From Nitrosotalea sp. (GTDB lineage: Archaea > Halobacteriota > Syntropharchaeia > Alkanophagales > Methanospirareceae): a DNA stretch of 6,781 nucleotides. A program made the position numbers and the translations under genes. Shown here in pieces: positions 1 to 5,347 of the stretch (positions within the stretch are counted from its first letter, which is position 1; every line of letters starts with the position of its first letter). The notes beneath the pieces were generated by a model that saw nothing but the letters and a program-made list of their open reading frames with translations, was not told the origin of the DNA and did not search any database. The stretch covers positions 11,729 to 18,509 of the forward strand of contig DYFG01000021.1 in assembly GCA_020725315.1 (NCBI GenBank). Reading direction: 5' to 3'.

Positions 1-97
1 TTCCTCCTCCACCGGTACTTCTGGCGGTATCTCCTCTTTAACTTCCTCCTCCACCGGTACTTCTGGCGGTATCTCCTCTTTAACTTCCTCCTCCACC
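1..97. repeat. 42-bp tandem repeat, two exact copies plus a partial one
   Basis: Bases 1-42 and 43-84 are identical, and 85-97 repeats the first 13 bases of the unit before diverging. The array continues off the left edge, so the copy number is unknown. Read on the minus strand, each unit encodes VKEEIPPEVPVEEE. The copies are identical even at third codon positions, which points to recent duplication or ongoing homogenisation rather than old protein repeats kept by selection. Confidence 0.95.
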
Positions 98-216
98 CTT
101 TCCTCAACTGGTGGCGGTACTGGCACTCCAGCTTTATAACGTTCCTCGTATCTCCTCCTTCGTGTTTGATACCTCCCTTTTAAACGCTTTTTTCTCTCTT
201 CGTATTCCTTTACCAT
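1..216 (-). CDS. 5' part of an unidentified gene with a Glu/Pro/Val-rich repeat tail (runs off the left edge)
   Basis: The first 72 codons of a minus-strand gene are present; the rest lies beyond base 1. The ATG (216-214) is well supported by a GAGGTG Shine-Dalgarno match 8 bases upstream (225-230). Residues 1-29 are strongly basic and Tyr/Arg/Lys-rich, with an RRRRYEERYK run. Residues 30-36 form a Pro/Val linker (GVPVPPP). From residue 37 the chain is acidic, and residues 45-72 are two identical 14-residue units, VKEEIPPEVPVEEE. No signal peptide or membrane segment is visible in this part. A basic head followed by an acidic, proline-spaced tail suggests a disordered, charge-segregated linker before a domain outside the window. 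I do not recognise the family and assign no function. The reading frame is convincing because the repeat length is a multiple of three and the start has a good ribosome site. Confidence 0.75.
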   Translation of the reverse strand, partial: MVKEYEERKKRLKGRYQTRRRRYEERYKAGVPVPPPVEERVEEEVKEEIPPEVPVEEEVKEEIPPEVPVEEE

Positions 217-224
217 CTTTATCC

Positions 225-230
225 CACCTC
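225..230 (-). promoter_or_regulatory. Ribosome binding site of the left-edge gene
   Basis: The minus strand reads GAGGTG, matching the archaeal 16S 3' end, with 8 bases to the ATG at 216. It fixes the start of the partial gene. Confidence 0.7.
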
Positions 231-264
231 AATACTTTTAGATGTTACATGGTTTAAAAAACTT

Positions 265-291
265 TATGTTAAAACATAGATATAAATCTAT
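265..291 (-). promoter_or_regulatory. Likely promoter region of the left-edge gene, with overlapping inverted repeats
   Basis: The minus strand carries a TATA-like ATTTATATC around 279-287. A second AT-rich candidate, TTTTTTAAACC, lies at 251-261. The first box sits inside an inverted repeat, ATAGAT-ATAA-ATCTAT (276-291). It overlaps another inverted repeat, TATGTT-AA-AACATA (265-278). The 50-70 base distance to the start codon leaves room for a leader carrying the Shine-Dalgarno site. The inverted repeats could be operator-like, but AT-rich sequence forms these easily. Confidence 0.4.
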
Positions 292-633
292 CTATTTTTT
301 TCTGTCCACGAGCAGGTACTCCAATTGCTGTGGGCGGTACTGTATAAGGATGAAAAAGCGGAAATCTTTTTTGTCCGCAGGATAGGTGGTTGCAACGTTT
401 GATGATAACTCTTCATCACCACCTTCGCTTGATAAGAAAGGATCAGTGATTAAAAAAGAGAGGCGAAGAGAGGCTCTCCTCTTGGGCATGAAGGGAAAAG
501 TAGAGAGCGAAAAGAGAGAGCGGATGTGCTCATGGTGCAGAAGATAAAAGAGTGCCCGAATTGCCATCGCCCTTTATCTTCTCAGAGCAATAACTACGTT
601 TCTCATCAAATTTTGTCTATAAAAGTGGCAACT
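292..633 (+). pseudogene. Possible decayed coding remnant; otherwise an empty intergenic stretch
   Basis: The 217-694 stretch has no convincing intact gene. On the plus strand, protein-like segments appear in three successive frames. One frame gives FFCPRAGTPIAVGGTV then a stop (about 297-344). The next gives LYKDEKAEIFFVRRIGG and stops at 400-402. A third runs from a GTG at 386 to a stop at 545-547 and ends in KRERMCSWCRR. The first frame resumes near 534 with QKIKECPNCHRPLSS. CPRxG, CSWC and CPNC are zinc-knuckle-like, so this may be a frameshifted zinc-ribbon gene. A minus-strand 91-codon ORF (567-292) also exists. It has no good ribosome site, is Ser/Leu/Phe-rich with no recognisable domain, and looks like antisense of the same stretch. 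Chance readings cannot be excluded, so this is a weak call. Confidence 0.2.
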
Positions 634-645
634 ATTAATTAAATA
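634..645 (+). promoter_or_regulatory. Candidate TATA box for tRNA-Arg
   Basis: The AT-only stretch ATTAATTAAATA lies about 50-60 bases before the mature tRNA. Transcription would start near 665, giving a 5' leader of about 30 bases to be removed by RNase P. A second TATAAAAG at 618-625 is less well placed. Confidence 0.4.
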
Positions 646-694
646 CCATGGAGAGAACAGGAATAAAGGCAGGTTGTTAAGTCTTAAATCTGCT

Positions 695-766
695 GCCCCA
701 GTGTGGTAATGGATATCCGTCGGGCCTGCGGAGCCCAACATCCGGGTTCGATCCCCGGCTGGGGCA
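695..766 (+). tRNA. tRNA-Arg, anticodon GCG
   Basis: The cloverleaf has a perfect 7-bp acceptor stem (695-701 GCCCCAG with 759-765 CTGGGGC) and discriminator A at 766. The T arm is perfect (742-746 CCGGG, loop TTCGATC, 754-758 CCCGG). The anticodon loop CTGCGGA (726-732) has anticodon GCG at 728-730, reading CGC and, by wobble, CGU. CCA is not encoded. Two features are weaker than usual. The anticodon stem has four G-C pairs closed by a C721-A737 mismatch, although T720-A738 could pair outside it. The D stem (704-707 with 715-718 or slightly shifted) keeps only about three pairs including a G-T wobble. There is no intron. Its 3' end is 11 bases from the stop codon of convergent tatD. Confidence 0.9.
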
Positions 767-777
767 CTTTCGGATTT

Positions 778-1563
778 TCACCGCAGTGTAACCCCGAACA
801 ACCGCTCAAAGTTATTCTCTATCTTCTCATCCACCATCTCTACTGTAATCTTTCTTTGTCTCGCTATCTCCTCATACACCACCCGTACCTTCTGTGGAAG
901 ATTTCGCTCTTCCTCGTCAGGTGAAAGATAGGGAGCATCGGTCTCGGTGAGCAAGAGCGAAAGTGGTGCCTTCTTCGCTACCTTCTTCATGCTCTTGCTT
1001 CTCACTATCGAGGTCGGCAGTGAGATGTAATACCCTTCCTCACAGATCATATCTGCAAGCTGTGGTCTTCCGGTGAAGCAATGAAAGACCGCTTTCCTTA
1101 CGTCTTCATCCGAGATGATCTTCAACCCTTCTTCGAATGCCTCCTCACCCGTGCTCCGCAGGTGGAGTACAACCGGCAGATCAAACTCCTTCGCCAATCC
1201 GAGAAACTCCACGAATATCTCCCTCGCCCTCTTCAGCTTCAGCGGGTCTCGTACCCAGTGGTAATCAAGCCCTATCTCGCCGATGCCCACGATTCTTCGC
1301 TTGTTCTCACTTATAAATTCCTCATACTCATCTATCTCCTGGTCGGTTCTTCCTTCTACATGTATCGGATGAAGTCCGAGCGTGGTGAAGATGAAGCCTT
1401 CGTGCAGTGTGGCAAGCTCTAACACCTTCTTTGAGTCTTCAGGCTCCACCCCACTTATCACTATACCTCTCAACGCCTCCCTCGCATCCTCTATCACCTG
1501 CTTCCGGTCAGTGTTGTATTCCTTGAAGGTCAAATGACAGTGTATATCGATGATTTTGACCAC
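778..1563 (-). CDS. tatD: TatD-family metal-dependent hydrolase / deoxyribonuclease
   Basis: This 261-residue protein has the usual TatD length and amidohydrolase-type TIM-barrel fold. Family members use two divalent metals to hydrolyse phosphodiester bonds; bacterial and eukaryotic homologues act as 3'-5' exonucleases or DNases, so a nuclease or repair role is likely but the natural substrate is unknown. Metal ligands are visible in order: HxH at residues 8 and 10 (DIHCH), Glu96 in GEIGLD, His134 in VLHLRS, His161 in FHCFTG and Asp209 in ETDAPYLSP. GLHP at 63-66 is also typical, and the C-terminal NFERLFG is a family signature. The protein is cytoplasmic with no signal peptide. The start is a GTG (1563-1561); translation must begin close to it because the first barrel strand follows at once. 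No strong Shine-Dalgarno site is seen, and a hairpin lies just upstream (1573-1591). The gene is last in the minus-strand series and converges on tRNA-Arg. Confidence 0.93.
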   Translation of the reverse strand: MVKIIDIHCHLTFKEYNTDRKQVIEDAREALRGIVISGVEPEDSKKVLELATLHEGFIFTTLGLHPIHVEGRTDQEIDEYEEFISENKRRIVGIGEIGLDYHWVRDPLKLKRAREIFVEFLGLAKEFDLPVVLHLRSTGEEAFEEGLKIISDEDVRKAVFHCFTGRPQLADMICEEGYYISLPTSIVRSKSMKKVAKKAPLSLLLTETDAPYLSPDEEERNLPQKVRVVYEEIARQRKITVEMVDEKIENNFERLFGVTLR

Positions 1564-1572
1564 CCAACAACT

Positions 1573-1591
1573 TTTTTACCTTCGGTAAAAA
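1573..1591. repeat. Inverted repeat just upstream of tatD
   Basis: TTTTTACC-TTC-GGTAAAAA is a perfect 8-bp stem with a 3-base loop, ending 10 bases from the tatD GTG. On the minus strand its TTTTTA part lies about 26 bases before the start, so it could double as a weak TATA-like element of a leaderless transcript. Otherwise it is a 5' hairpin or an operator. Confidence 0.4.
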
Positions 1592-1637
1592 CCTTGACTA
1601 AAAACACTCTCTTAGTTTTTCTTTTAGCACAGGTTTT

Positions 1638-1657
1638 CTTTTTCTAAAAAGAAAAAG
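1638..1657 (-). terminator. Probable terminator of the coiled-coil gene
   Basis: CTTTTTCT-AAAA-AGAAAAAG forms a perfect 8-bp inverted repeat starting 3 bases past the stop codon. On the minus strand it reads as two T-runs (TTTTTCTTTTT), the kind of T-rich tract archaeal RNA polymerase terminates on. The rest of the 1564-1659 spacer is AT-rich. Confidence 0.5.
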
Positions 1658-1659
1658 TG

Positions 1660-2526
1660 TTATTTGAACAACATCTCAGATCTTTGCAACAGCAGCAAAT
1701 CTTCAGTACTGAGCTTCTCCCCTTCTCTAAACTTCTCATAAATGTCCTTAGCCCTCTTCCTCGCTTCCAGCCTCTCTCTGAATGTCCAATCTTCTCTTAT
1801 CTTCCGCCTCAGCCCATTTATTACACGGTCGAAGTCCTTCAGGTCTCGGAGATAATGGATATAACGCTGATGTGCTTCATCCGCTTCCTCCTGCGTCTCT
1901 AAAAAGAGCCGGTGCGCCTCATCCGCCTTCTCTCTTATCCTATCCGCTTCTTTGAAGCATTCTACCATCTTATCATGGCATTCATGGGAGAGTTTGACGT
2001 AGTTAATCACCTCTTCGTGGTATTTATCCGATCCCTTTCTGTACTTCTGTGCCTTTTTCAGCAATTCCTGCAACTTTCTGTCCTTCTCCAATTCCTTCTC
2101 CATTCCATCGAACTCTCGCCTCAACTCCGTTATCTTTGCCACTAATTTCTTTTCCTTCTCCTTACTCAGCACCTCTACCTGCTGCCTTAGCTCTAACTCG
2201 GCTATTCTCTTTCTAAGCCGCTCAAAAGCCTGTATGCTCCGCATGTCATTCTTCTTCCGCAGCTTCTCCACCATTGCATAGTTTAGAGATGCCTTTCTGT
2301 TTAACTGGGCCCTCTTCGCCTTCTTATCCGCGATCAGCTCCTCATATTCCTCGCGTTGCTGCTTGAACTCCTTTGCCTTCTCTATTGCCTCTTTTATTCG
2401 CCCATTTAACTCGTCTCGTAACTCTGACCACTTACTGGCTTCGGAATTAAATTCAGTCCTCCTATTCTTATATTCCTCCGCCTTTTTTATTATCTCCGAT
2501 CTCCGCTCCTCTAGTTCCTCAAGCAT
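1660..2526 (-). CDS. COG1340-type archaeal coiled-coil protein of unknown function
   Basis: This 288-residue, highly charged protein is almost entirely helical heptad-like sequence rich in Glu, Lys and Arg. Coiled-coil segments run from about residue 1 to 155 and about 165 to 240. The segment between (about 150-200) carries KGSDKYHEEVINYVKLSHECHDKMVECF. The C-terminus is distinctive: basic helix RERLEARKRAKDIYEKFREGEKLSTEDLLLLQRSEML (given as its ends, residues about 252-286). This EKFREGEKLSTEDLLLLQ ending and the overall plan match the archaeal family filed as COG1340, sometimes mislabelled phosphoserine phosphatase; that match is from memory of the family. No catalytic motif, signal peptide or membrane segment is visible, so a structural or scaffolding role is inferred only. 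It has its own TATA box at 2551-2558, so it is probably transcribed independently of glyA. The ATG lies so close to the expected transcription start that the message may be leaderless. Confidence 0.85.
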   Translation of the reverse strand: MLEELEERRSEIIKKAEEYKNRRTEFNSEASKWSELRDELNGRIKEAIEKAKEFKQQREEYEELIADKKAKRAQLNRKASLNYAMVEKLRKKNDMRSIQAFERLRKRIAELELRQQVEVLSKEKEKKLVAKITELRREFDGMEKELEKDRKLQELLKKAQKYRKGSDKYHEEVINYVKLSHECHDKMVECFKEADRIREKADEAHRLFLETQEEADEAHQRYIHYLRDLKDFDRVINGLRRKIREDWTFRERLEARKRAKDIYEKFREGEKLSTEDLLLLQRSEMLFK

Positions 2527-2550
2527 TCTTGATATATCATCTCCCCGCTC

Positions 2551-2558
2551 TTTATAAA
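2551..2558 (-). promoter_or_regulatory. TATA box of the coiled-coil gene
   Basis: The minus strand carries TTATTTATAAAG in the 46-bp gap after glyA. The box centre is about 28 bases before the ATG at 2526, which places transcription start within a few bases of the start codon. GGGGAG at 2537-2542 is too far from the ATG to act as a normal ribosome site and would lie upstream of that transcript. Confidence 0.6.
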
Positions 2559-2572
2559 TAACTTTATCATTT

Positions 2573-3847
2573 TTACTTCAGCTCTGGAAATTTATACGCG
2601 TCCTTTCCATCAAAGCAATACTGCACATGCTGAAAACCTTTCCTTAACTCTATAACATCATCCTTTACCTTCGTTTCATCCACGTTCGCTATTATTAGCC
2701 GCCCTATAAGGGATGCTATCTCCCCCATCTCCGATTCCTTCATGCCCATCCTCGTAAGCTCCTGCACACCAAGCCTGATCCCCGTTGGCTCTTCGGGATC
2801 TTCATCCGAGGGTAACAAGTTCTTGTTGGTTATGATATTCGCTCTCTCCAATTTCCTGGCAACCTCCGAGCCACCACCCTGTTTAAGCACGTTAATCGCA
2901 ATTTGATGCGACTCGGTAAATCCTTTATGCTCGCATAAAACATCAAATCCCTCCTCATATAAACTCTGCGCTAAAACTTTTGCATTCGCTATTATCTGAG
3001 ATGCGTATGCTTCGCCGAACTGCAGCATCTCAGCTAACGTAACCGCTAATCCCGCAACATGATGCAGGTGATGATTGCTCACCGTTCCTGGGAATACCGC
3101 TTTATCTATCTTCTCTTTCAGGTCCTCTCCACAGAGTATTATCGCACCCTGAGGACCCGGGAAGGTTTTATGCGTGCTGCTCGCGATAACATCAGCCCCT
3201 TCACGCAAGGGATCCTGGAATTTCTTACCCGCTATAAGTCCTAATACATGAGAAGCATCGTATACTATCCTCGCCCCCACCTCATCAGCCACTTCTCTCG
3301 CTTCTGAAAGAGGATGAGGAAAAAGGAAAAGACTGCCTCCAAACAGTAGTAACGAAGGTTTTTTTAGTTCTATTTTCTTCACCATCTTCGTTACATCTAT
3401 ATTCATTTCATTCGCGTCAAAGGGGAAGGGTTCTAACGTCAAACCCCGTATAGCCGGGATAGAAAACCGTGAATGACTTATATGTCCGCCATCAGGTACC
3501 GACAACGCCATTATGCGGTCCCTCGGCGAAGTAAGAGCAAAAAGAGCCGCTATATTCGCATTGACACCCGAAATAGGCTTTACGTTTACATGCTCAGCCT
3601 CAAAAAGCTCTTGTGCATACCGTATTGCCTTCTCCTCTATCTCATCGATATATTTGCATCCCTGGTAAAACCGTCTTCCAACATCCCCCTCTGCATACCG
3701 GTGTGACAAATCTGACGCGAGAAGCATCCTAACGGTATTGCTCGTGATGTTTTCGCTCGCTATCAGTGGTAATGCGTTTGTAAACAGTTCATGATGTTTC
3801 CTTACCGATTCTACAATCTTCTCTATCTCCCTGTGCATATCTGCCAT
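2573..3847 (-). CDS. glyA: Serine hydroxymethyltransferase
   Basis: This is a PLP enzyme that interconverts serine and glycine, passing the one-carbon unit to a reduced pterin (tetrahydrofolate, or tetrahydromethanopterin in many archaea; the sequence here does not tell which). At 424 residues it has the normal length. Landmarks in order: PLIASEN (27-33), RYAEG (50-54) with the active-site Tyr51, GRRFYQGCKYIDEIE (57-71), SGVNAN (93-98, cofactor phosphate region, where many homologues have SGSxAN), the Gly-Gly-His at 120-122, DASH (197-200; Asp for the pyridine nitrogen), the PLP lysine Lys227 in STHKTFPGPQG, and Arg358 in GIRLG for the substrate carboxylate. All key residues are present. The first ATG has only a weak purine-rich site upstream; a second ATG at codon 4 is possible. 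It lies 99 bp after pyrB, separated by three GC-rich hairpins, so it may be read through from pyrB or have its own promoter near the pyrB stop. Confidence 0.96.
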   Translation of the reverse strand: MADMHREIEKIVESVRKHHELFTNALPLIASENITSNTVRMLLASDLSHRYAEGDVGRRFYQGCKYIDEIEEKAIRYAQELFEAEHVNVKPISGVNANIAALFALTSPRDRIMALSVPDGGHISHSRFSIPAIRGLTLEPFPFDANEMNIDVTKMVKKIELKKPSLLLFGGSLFLFPHPLSEAREVADEVGARIVYDASHVLGLIAGKKFQDPLREGADVIASSTHKTFPGPQGAIILCGEDLKEKIDKAVFPGTVSNHHLHHVAGLAVTLAEMLQFGEAYASQIIANAKVLAQSLYEEGFDVLCEHKGFTESHQIAINVLKQGGGSEVARKLERANIITNKNLLPSDEDPEEPTGIRLGVQELTRMGMKESEMGEIASLIGRLIIANVDETKVKDDVIELRKGFQHVQYCFDGKDAYKFPELK

Positions 3848-3887
3848 TCGTCTCTTTCTTCTCCTTGCTTGCCTTTACTTTCGATTG

Positions 3888-3944
3888 TGGGGCTCCGCCC
3901 CATCACGGGCTCTGCCCGTGCCCCCGCAAGCCCTGTAAGGGCTT
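3888..3944. repeat. Cluster of three GC-rich perfect hairpins between pyrB and glyA
   Basis: Three back-to-back inverted repeats with 3-base loops fill the spacer: TGGGGC-TCC-GCCCCA (3888-3902), CACGGGC-TCT-GCCCGTG (3904-3920) and AAGCCCT-GTA-AGGGCTT (3928-3944). The first two share an 11-base palindromic core differing at one loop base (GGGCTCCGCCC and GGGCTCTGCCC), spaced 17 bp apart, so they look duplicated. The third abuts the pyrB stop codon. CCCCC at 3921-3925 could also pair with the GGGG of the first hairpin, allowing an alternative fold. No T-run follows, so simple termination is not clear. The stretch is far GC-richer than the other spacers here. Confidence 0.85.
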
Positions 3945-3946
3945 AT

Positions 3947-4876
3947 TTAACGGTCCAATAAGATAGAAAGAACCGCCATTCTCACAGGAATACCATAGAA
4001 CGCCTGAATGAAATATCTCGCATTTTTTGTCCGGTCTACTTCCCCATCGATCTCATCAATCTTGGGGAGTGGATGCATAATTACCACATCCTCGTTCCTT
4101 TTTATGAGCTCTGTAGTTATGCGATAAGTCCCTACAACTTTGCTATACTCCGTGGGGTCTGGAAATCGCTCTCGTTGTATTCTCGTTACATAGAGCACGT
4201 TCACATCCTCTATAACCTCCTTGATATCCGTGGCTTCAGAAATTTCAGCACCCACCTCTCTTAAGTCCATTTTTATCTCCTCTGGCATCCTTAAAGCCTC
4301 CGGGGATACAAAAAAGAGCTTCGCTCCATATAAGGATAAGGCATACGCCAGCGAATGCACCGTCCTTCCGTATTTCAAGTCACCGATCAACGCAATCGCG
4401 AGCTTGTCGAGCAAATTCTCTTTTTTAATGGTGTATAAATCGAGCAACGTCTGCGTGGGGTGCTGCCCCGCACCGTCACCGGCGTTTATGATTGGAACAG
4501 GTGAGAAAGAAGCAGCCATTCTTGATGCGCCCTCCTTTGGATGTCTGAGCGCTATTATGTCGCAATACTCAGATACGACCTTGATTGTATCCACCAAATT
4601 TTCACCTTTAGCTGCTGAACTCGTCTCGGGTGAGGATAAGTTGATGACCTCCCCACCTAACCGCTTCATTGCCACTTCAAACGATAGCCGTGTCCGAGTG
4701 CTCGGCTCGTAGAAGAGGTTAGCGAGTATCTTCCCTTCTAATAACCCGCTCTTCTTTCTTGCACCTTCTCCCTGCCCCCCTGCGTATATCTCTAACTCCT
4801 CTGTTCTGTTTAATACGTAATCTATCTCTTCCTTCGTGAAATCACGTGTCGAAATGATGTGTCTTTTCGTGAACAT
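3947..4876 (-). CDS. pyrB: Aspartate carbamoyltransferase, catalytic chain
   Basis: It catalyses carbamoyl phosphate + L-aspartate to N-carbamoyl-L-aspartate, the first committed step of pyrimidine synthesis. Residue numbers here count from the GTG at 4879; subtract one for the ATG at 4876. The carbamoyl-phosphate site STRTR is at 60-64, and the 80s-loop lysine Lys91 is in SSAAKGE. RHP (112-114) and GQHPTQ (138-143) follow. The aspartate-binding half has TRIQRERF (232-239) and MHPLPKIDEI (268-277). At about 310 residues it has full family length and no gaps. GTG and ATG are adjacent start candidates (4879, 4876); I prefer the ATG because homologues usually begin with one methionine just before this point. 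There is no Shine-Dalgarno site, and a TATA box about 30 bases upstream suggests a nearly leaderless message. In many archaea pyrI, the regulatory chain, follows directly; here glyA follows instead. Confidence 0.96.
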   Translation of the reverse strand: MFTKRHIISTRDFTKEEIDYVLNRTEELEIYAGGQGEGARKKSGLLEGKILANLFYEPSTRTRLSFEVAMKRLGGEVINLSSPETSSAAKGENLVDTIKVVSEYCDIIALRHPKEGASRMAASFSPVPIINAGDGAGQHPTQTLLDLYTIKKENLLDKLAIALIGDLKYGRTVHSLAYALSLYGAKLFFVSPEALRMPEEIKMDLREVGAEISEATDIKEVIEDVNVLYVTRIQRERFPDPTEYSKVVGTYRITTELIKRNEDVVIMHPLPKIDEIDGEVDRTKNARYFIQAFYGIPVRMAVLSILLDR

Positions 4877-4904
4877 CACATGTATGAGGATGTAAAGAAC
4901 TCAC

Positions 4905-4912
4905 ATATAAAT
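4905..4912 (-). promoter_or_regulatory. TATA box of pyrB
   Basis: The minus strand reads AATATTTATATG here. The box centre is 29-33 bases before the GTG/ATG start codons, which puts transcription start only a few bases upstream of translation. Confidence 0.6.
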
Positions 4913-4923
4913 ATTCCATCCAA

Positions 4924-5005
4924 AACTAAAAATAAAAAATGAGAAAAGAGGACAAAAAGTAAGAGAGAGATCTCAGAGATTTGATAACTTCATCTATCTC
5001 TCTCT
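4924..5005 (-). terminator. Terminator downstream of alba
   Basis: A perfect 10-bp inverted repeat, AGAGAGAGAT (4962-4971) with ATCTCTCTCT (4996-5005), begins inside the alba stop codon and has a 24-base loop. On the minus strand it is followed by a long T-rich tract (4960 down to 4924) with runs of five or six T. Stem plus T-tract fits termination of alba before the pyrB promoter. Confidence 0.6.
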
Positions 5006-5282
5006 AGGCCTTTGTTTTCATTGTTATCTCGAGCGACGAGACGTTCGCCTTATCTCCCCCTTCTCCTACTATCTGCTCTGTTCCTATTTTTATGTCCTTC
5101 ACCTCTACTCCTGGCATGAACTTGTTCTTCACTACCTCTGCGGTATCCACTGCCCGTGATATCGCTCTCCCTCTCGCCTTTATCACTACCTCGTCGAAGC
5201 CGTTGTTGAACTGCGTCACTACAGCCAGGACATAACTCATCACAGACTTGTTCCCGACATATATCACGTTGTCTTCAGGCAT
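5004..5282 (-). CDS. albA: Alba, archaeal DNA/RNA-binding chromatin protein
   Basis: Alba is a small dimeric protein that coats and bridges DNA and also binds RNA; its affinity is tuned by lysine modification in Sulfolobus. This 92-residue protein matches the family end to end. Residues 4-18 (DNVIYVGNKSVMSYV) are the N-terminal strand and loop. Lys12 corresponds to the second lysine of the Sulfolobus GKKPVM loop, while the modified first lysine is replaced here by Asn11. The core KARGRAISRAVDTAEVV (residues 35-51) is the hallmark. The C-terminal strand is NVSSLEITMKTKA. The start ATG has a strong GGTGAT ribosome site 6 bases upstream (5289-5294) and a classic TATA box, consistent with high expression of an abundant protein. 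It is divergent from larC and followed by its own terminator, so it is probably monocistronic. Confidence 0.97.
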   Translation of the reverse strand: MPEDNVIYVGNKSVMSYVLAVVTQFNNGFDEVVIKARGRAISRAVDTAEVVKNKFMPGVEVKDIKIGTEQIVGEGGDKANVSSLEITMKTKA

Positions 5283-5288
5283 TTTTGC

Positions 5289-5294
5289 ATCACC
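5289..5294 (-). promoter_or_regulatory. Ribosome binding site of alba
   Basis: GGTGAT on the minus strand, 6 bases from the ATG, matches the archaeal anti-Shine-Dalgarno end exactly. It contrasts with pyrB and larC, which lack such a site. Confidence 0.65.
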
Positions 5295-5314
5295 ACTTCT
5301 ATGTATGTTGAGAA

Positions 5315-5324
5315 TATATTTAAA
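5315..5324 (-). promoter_or_regulatory. TATA box of alba
   Basis: The minus strand reads CCTTTAAATATATTC, containing TTTAAATATA, a near-ideal archaeal TATA box. Its centre is about 37 bases before the ATG, leaving a short leader just long enough for the ribosome site. Confidence 0.75.
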
Positions 5325-5347
5325 GGTATCCTATTCACCCCCGTGAC

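Noticed and set aside
1..97. CRISPR array
   Set aside because: Copies are directly adjacent with no spacers and encode an in-frame protein repeat.
386..420. C/D box guide RNA (TGATGA-like boxes near 401 and, on the minus strand, 413-418)
   Set aside because: No properly spaced D (CTGA) boxes accompany them on either strand.
292..567. Minus-strand 91-codon ORF as a real gene
   Set aside because: No convincing ribosome site or domain; Ser/Leu/Phe-rich composition typical of antisense reading, and the plus strand gives more protein-like segments. It cannot be fully excluded.
703..924. Plus-strand 73-codon ORF
   Set aside because: It starts inside the tRNA-Arg and continues antisense to tatD.
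1081..1422. Plus-strand 113-codon ORF
   Set aside because: It lies wholly inside tatD on the opposite strand; tatD has all family motifs.
3888..3944. Rho-independent style terminator of pyrB
   Set aside because: Stems are GC-rich but no T-run follows on the minus strand, so it is reported as a repeat cluster instead.
4221..4712. Plus-strand 163-codon ORF
   Set aside because: It is a long antisense shadow of pyrB, whose conserved residues lie in the other strand.
778..5282. Five minus-strand genes as one operon
   Set aside because: Separate TATA-like boxes before alba, pyrB and the coiled-coil gene, a terminator after alba, and unrelated functions argue for several units.
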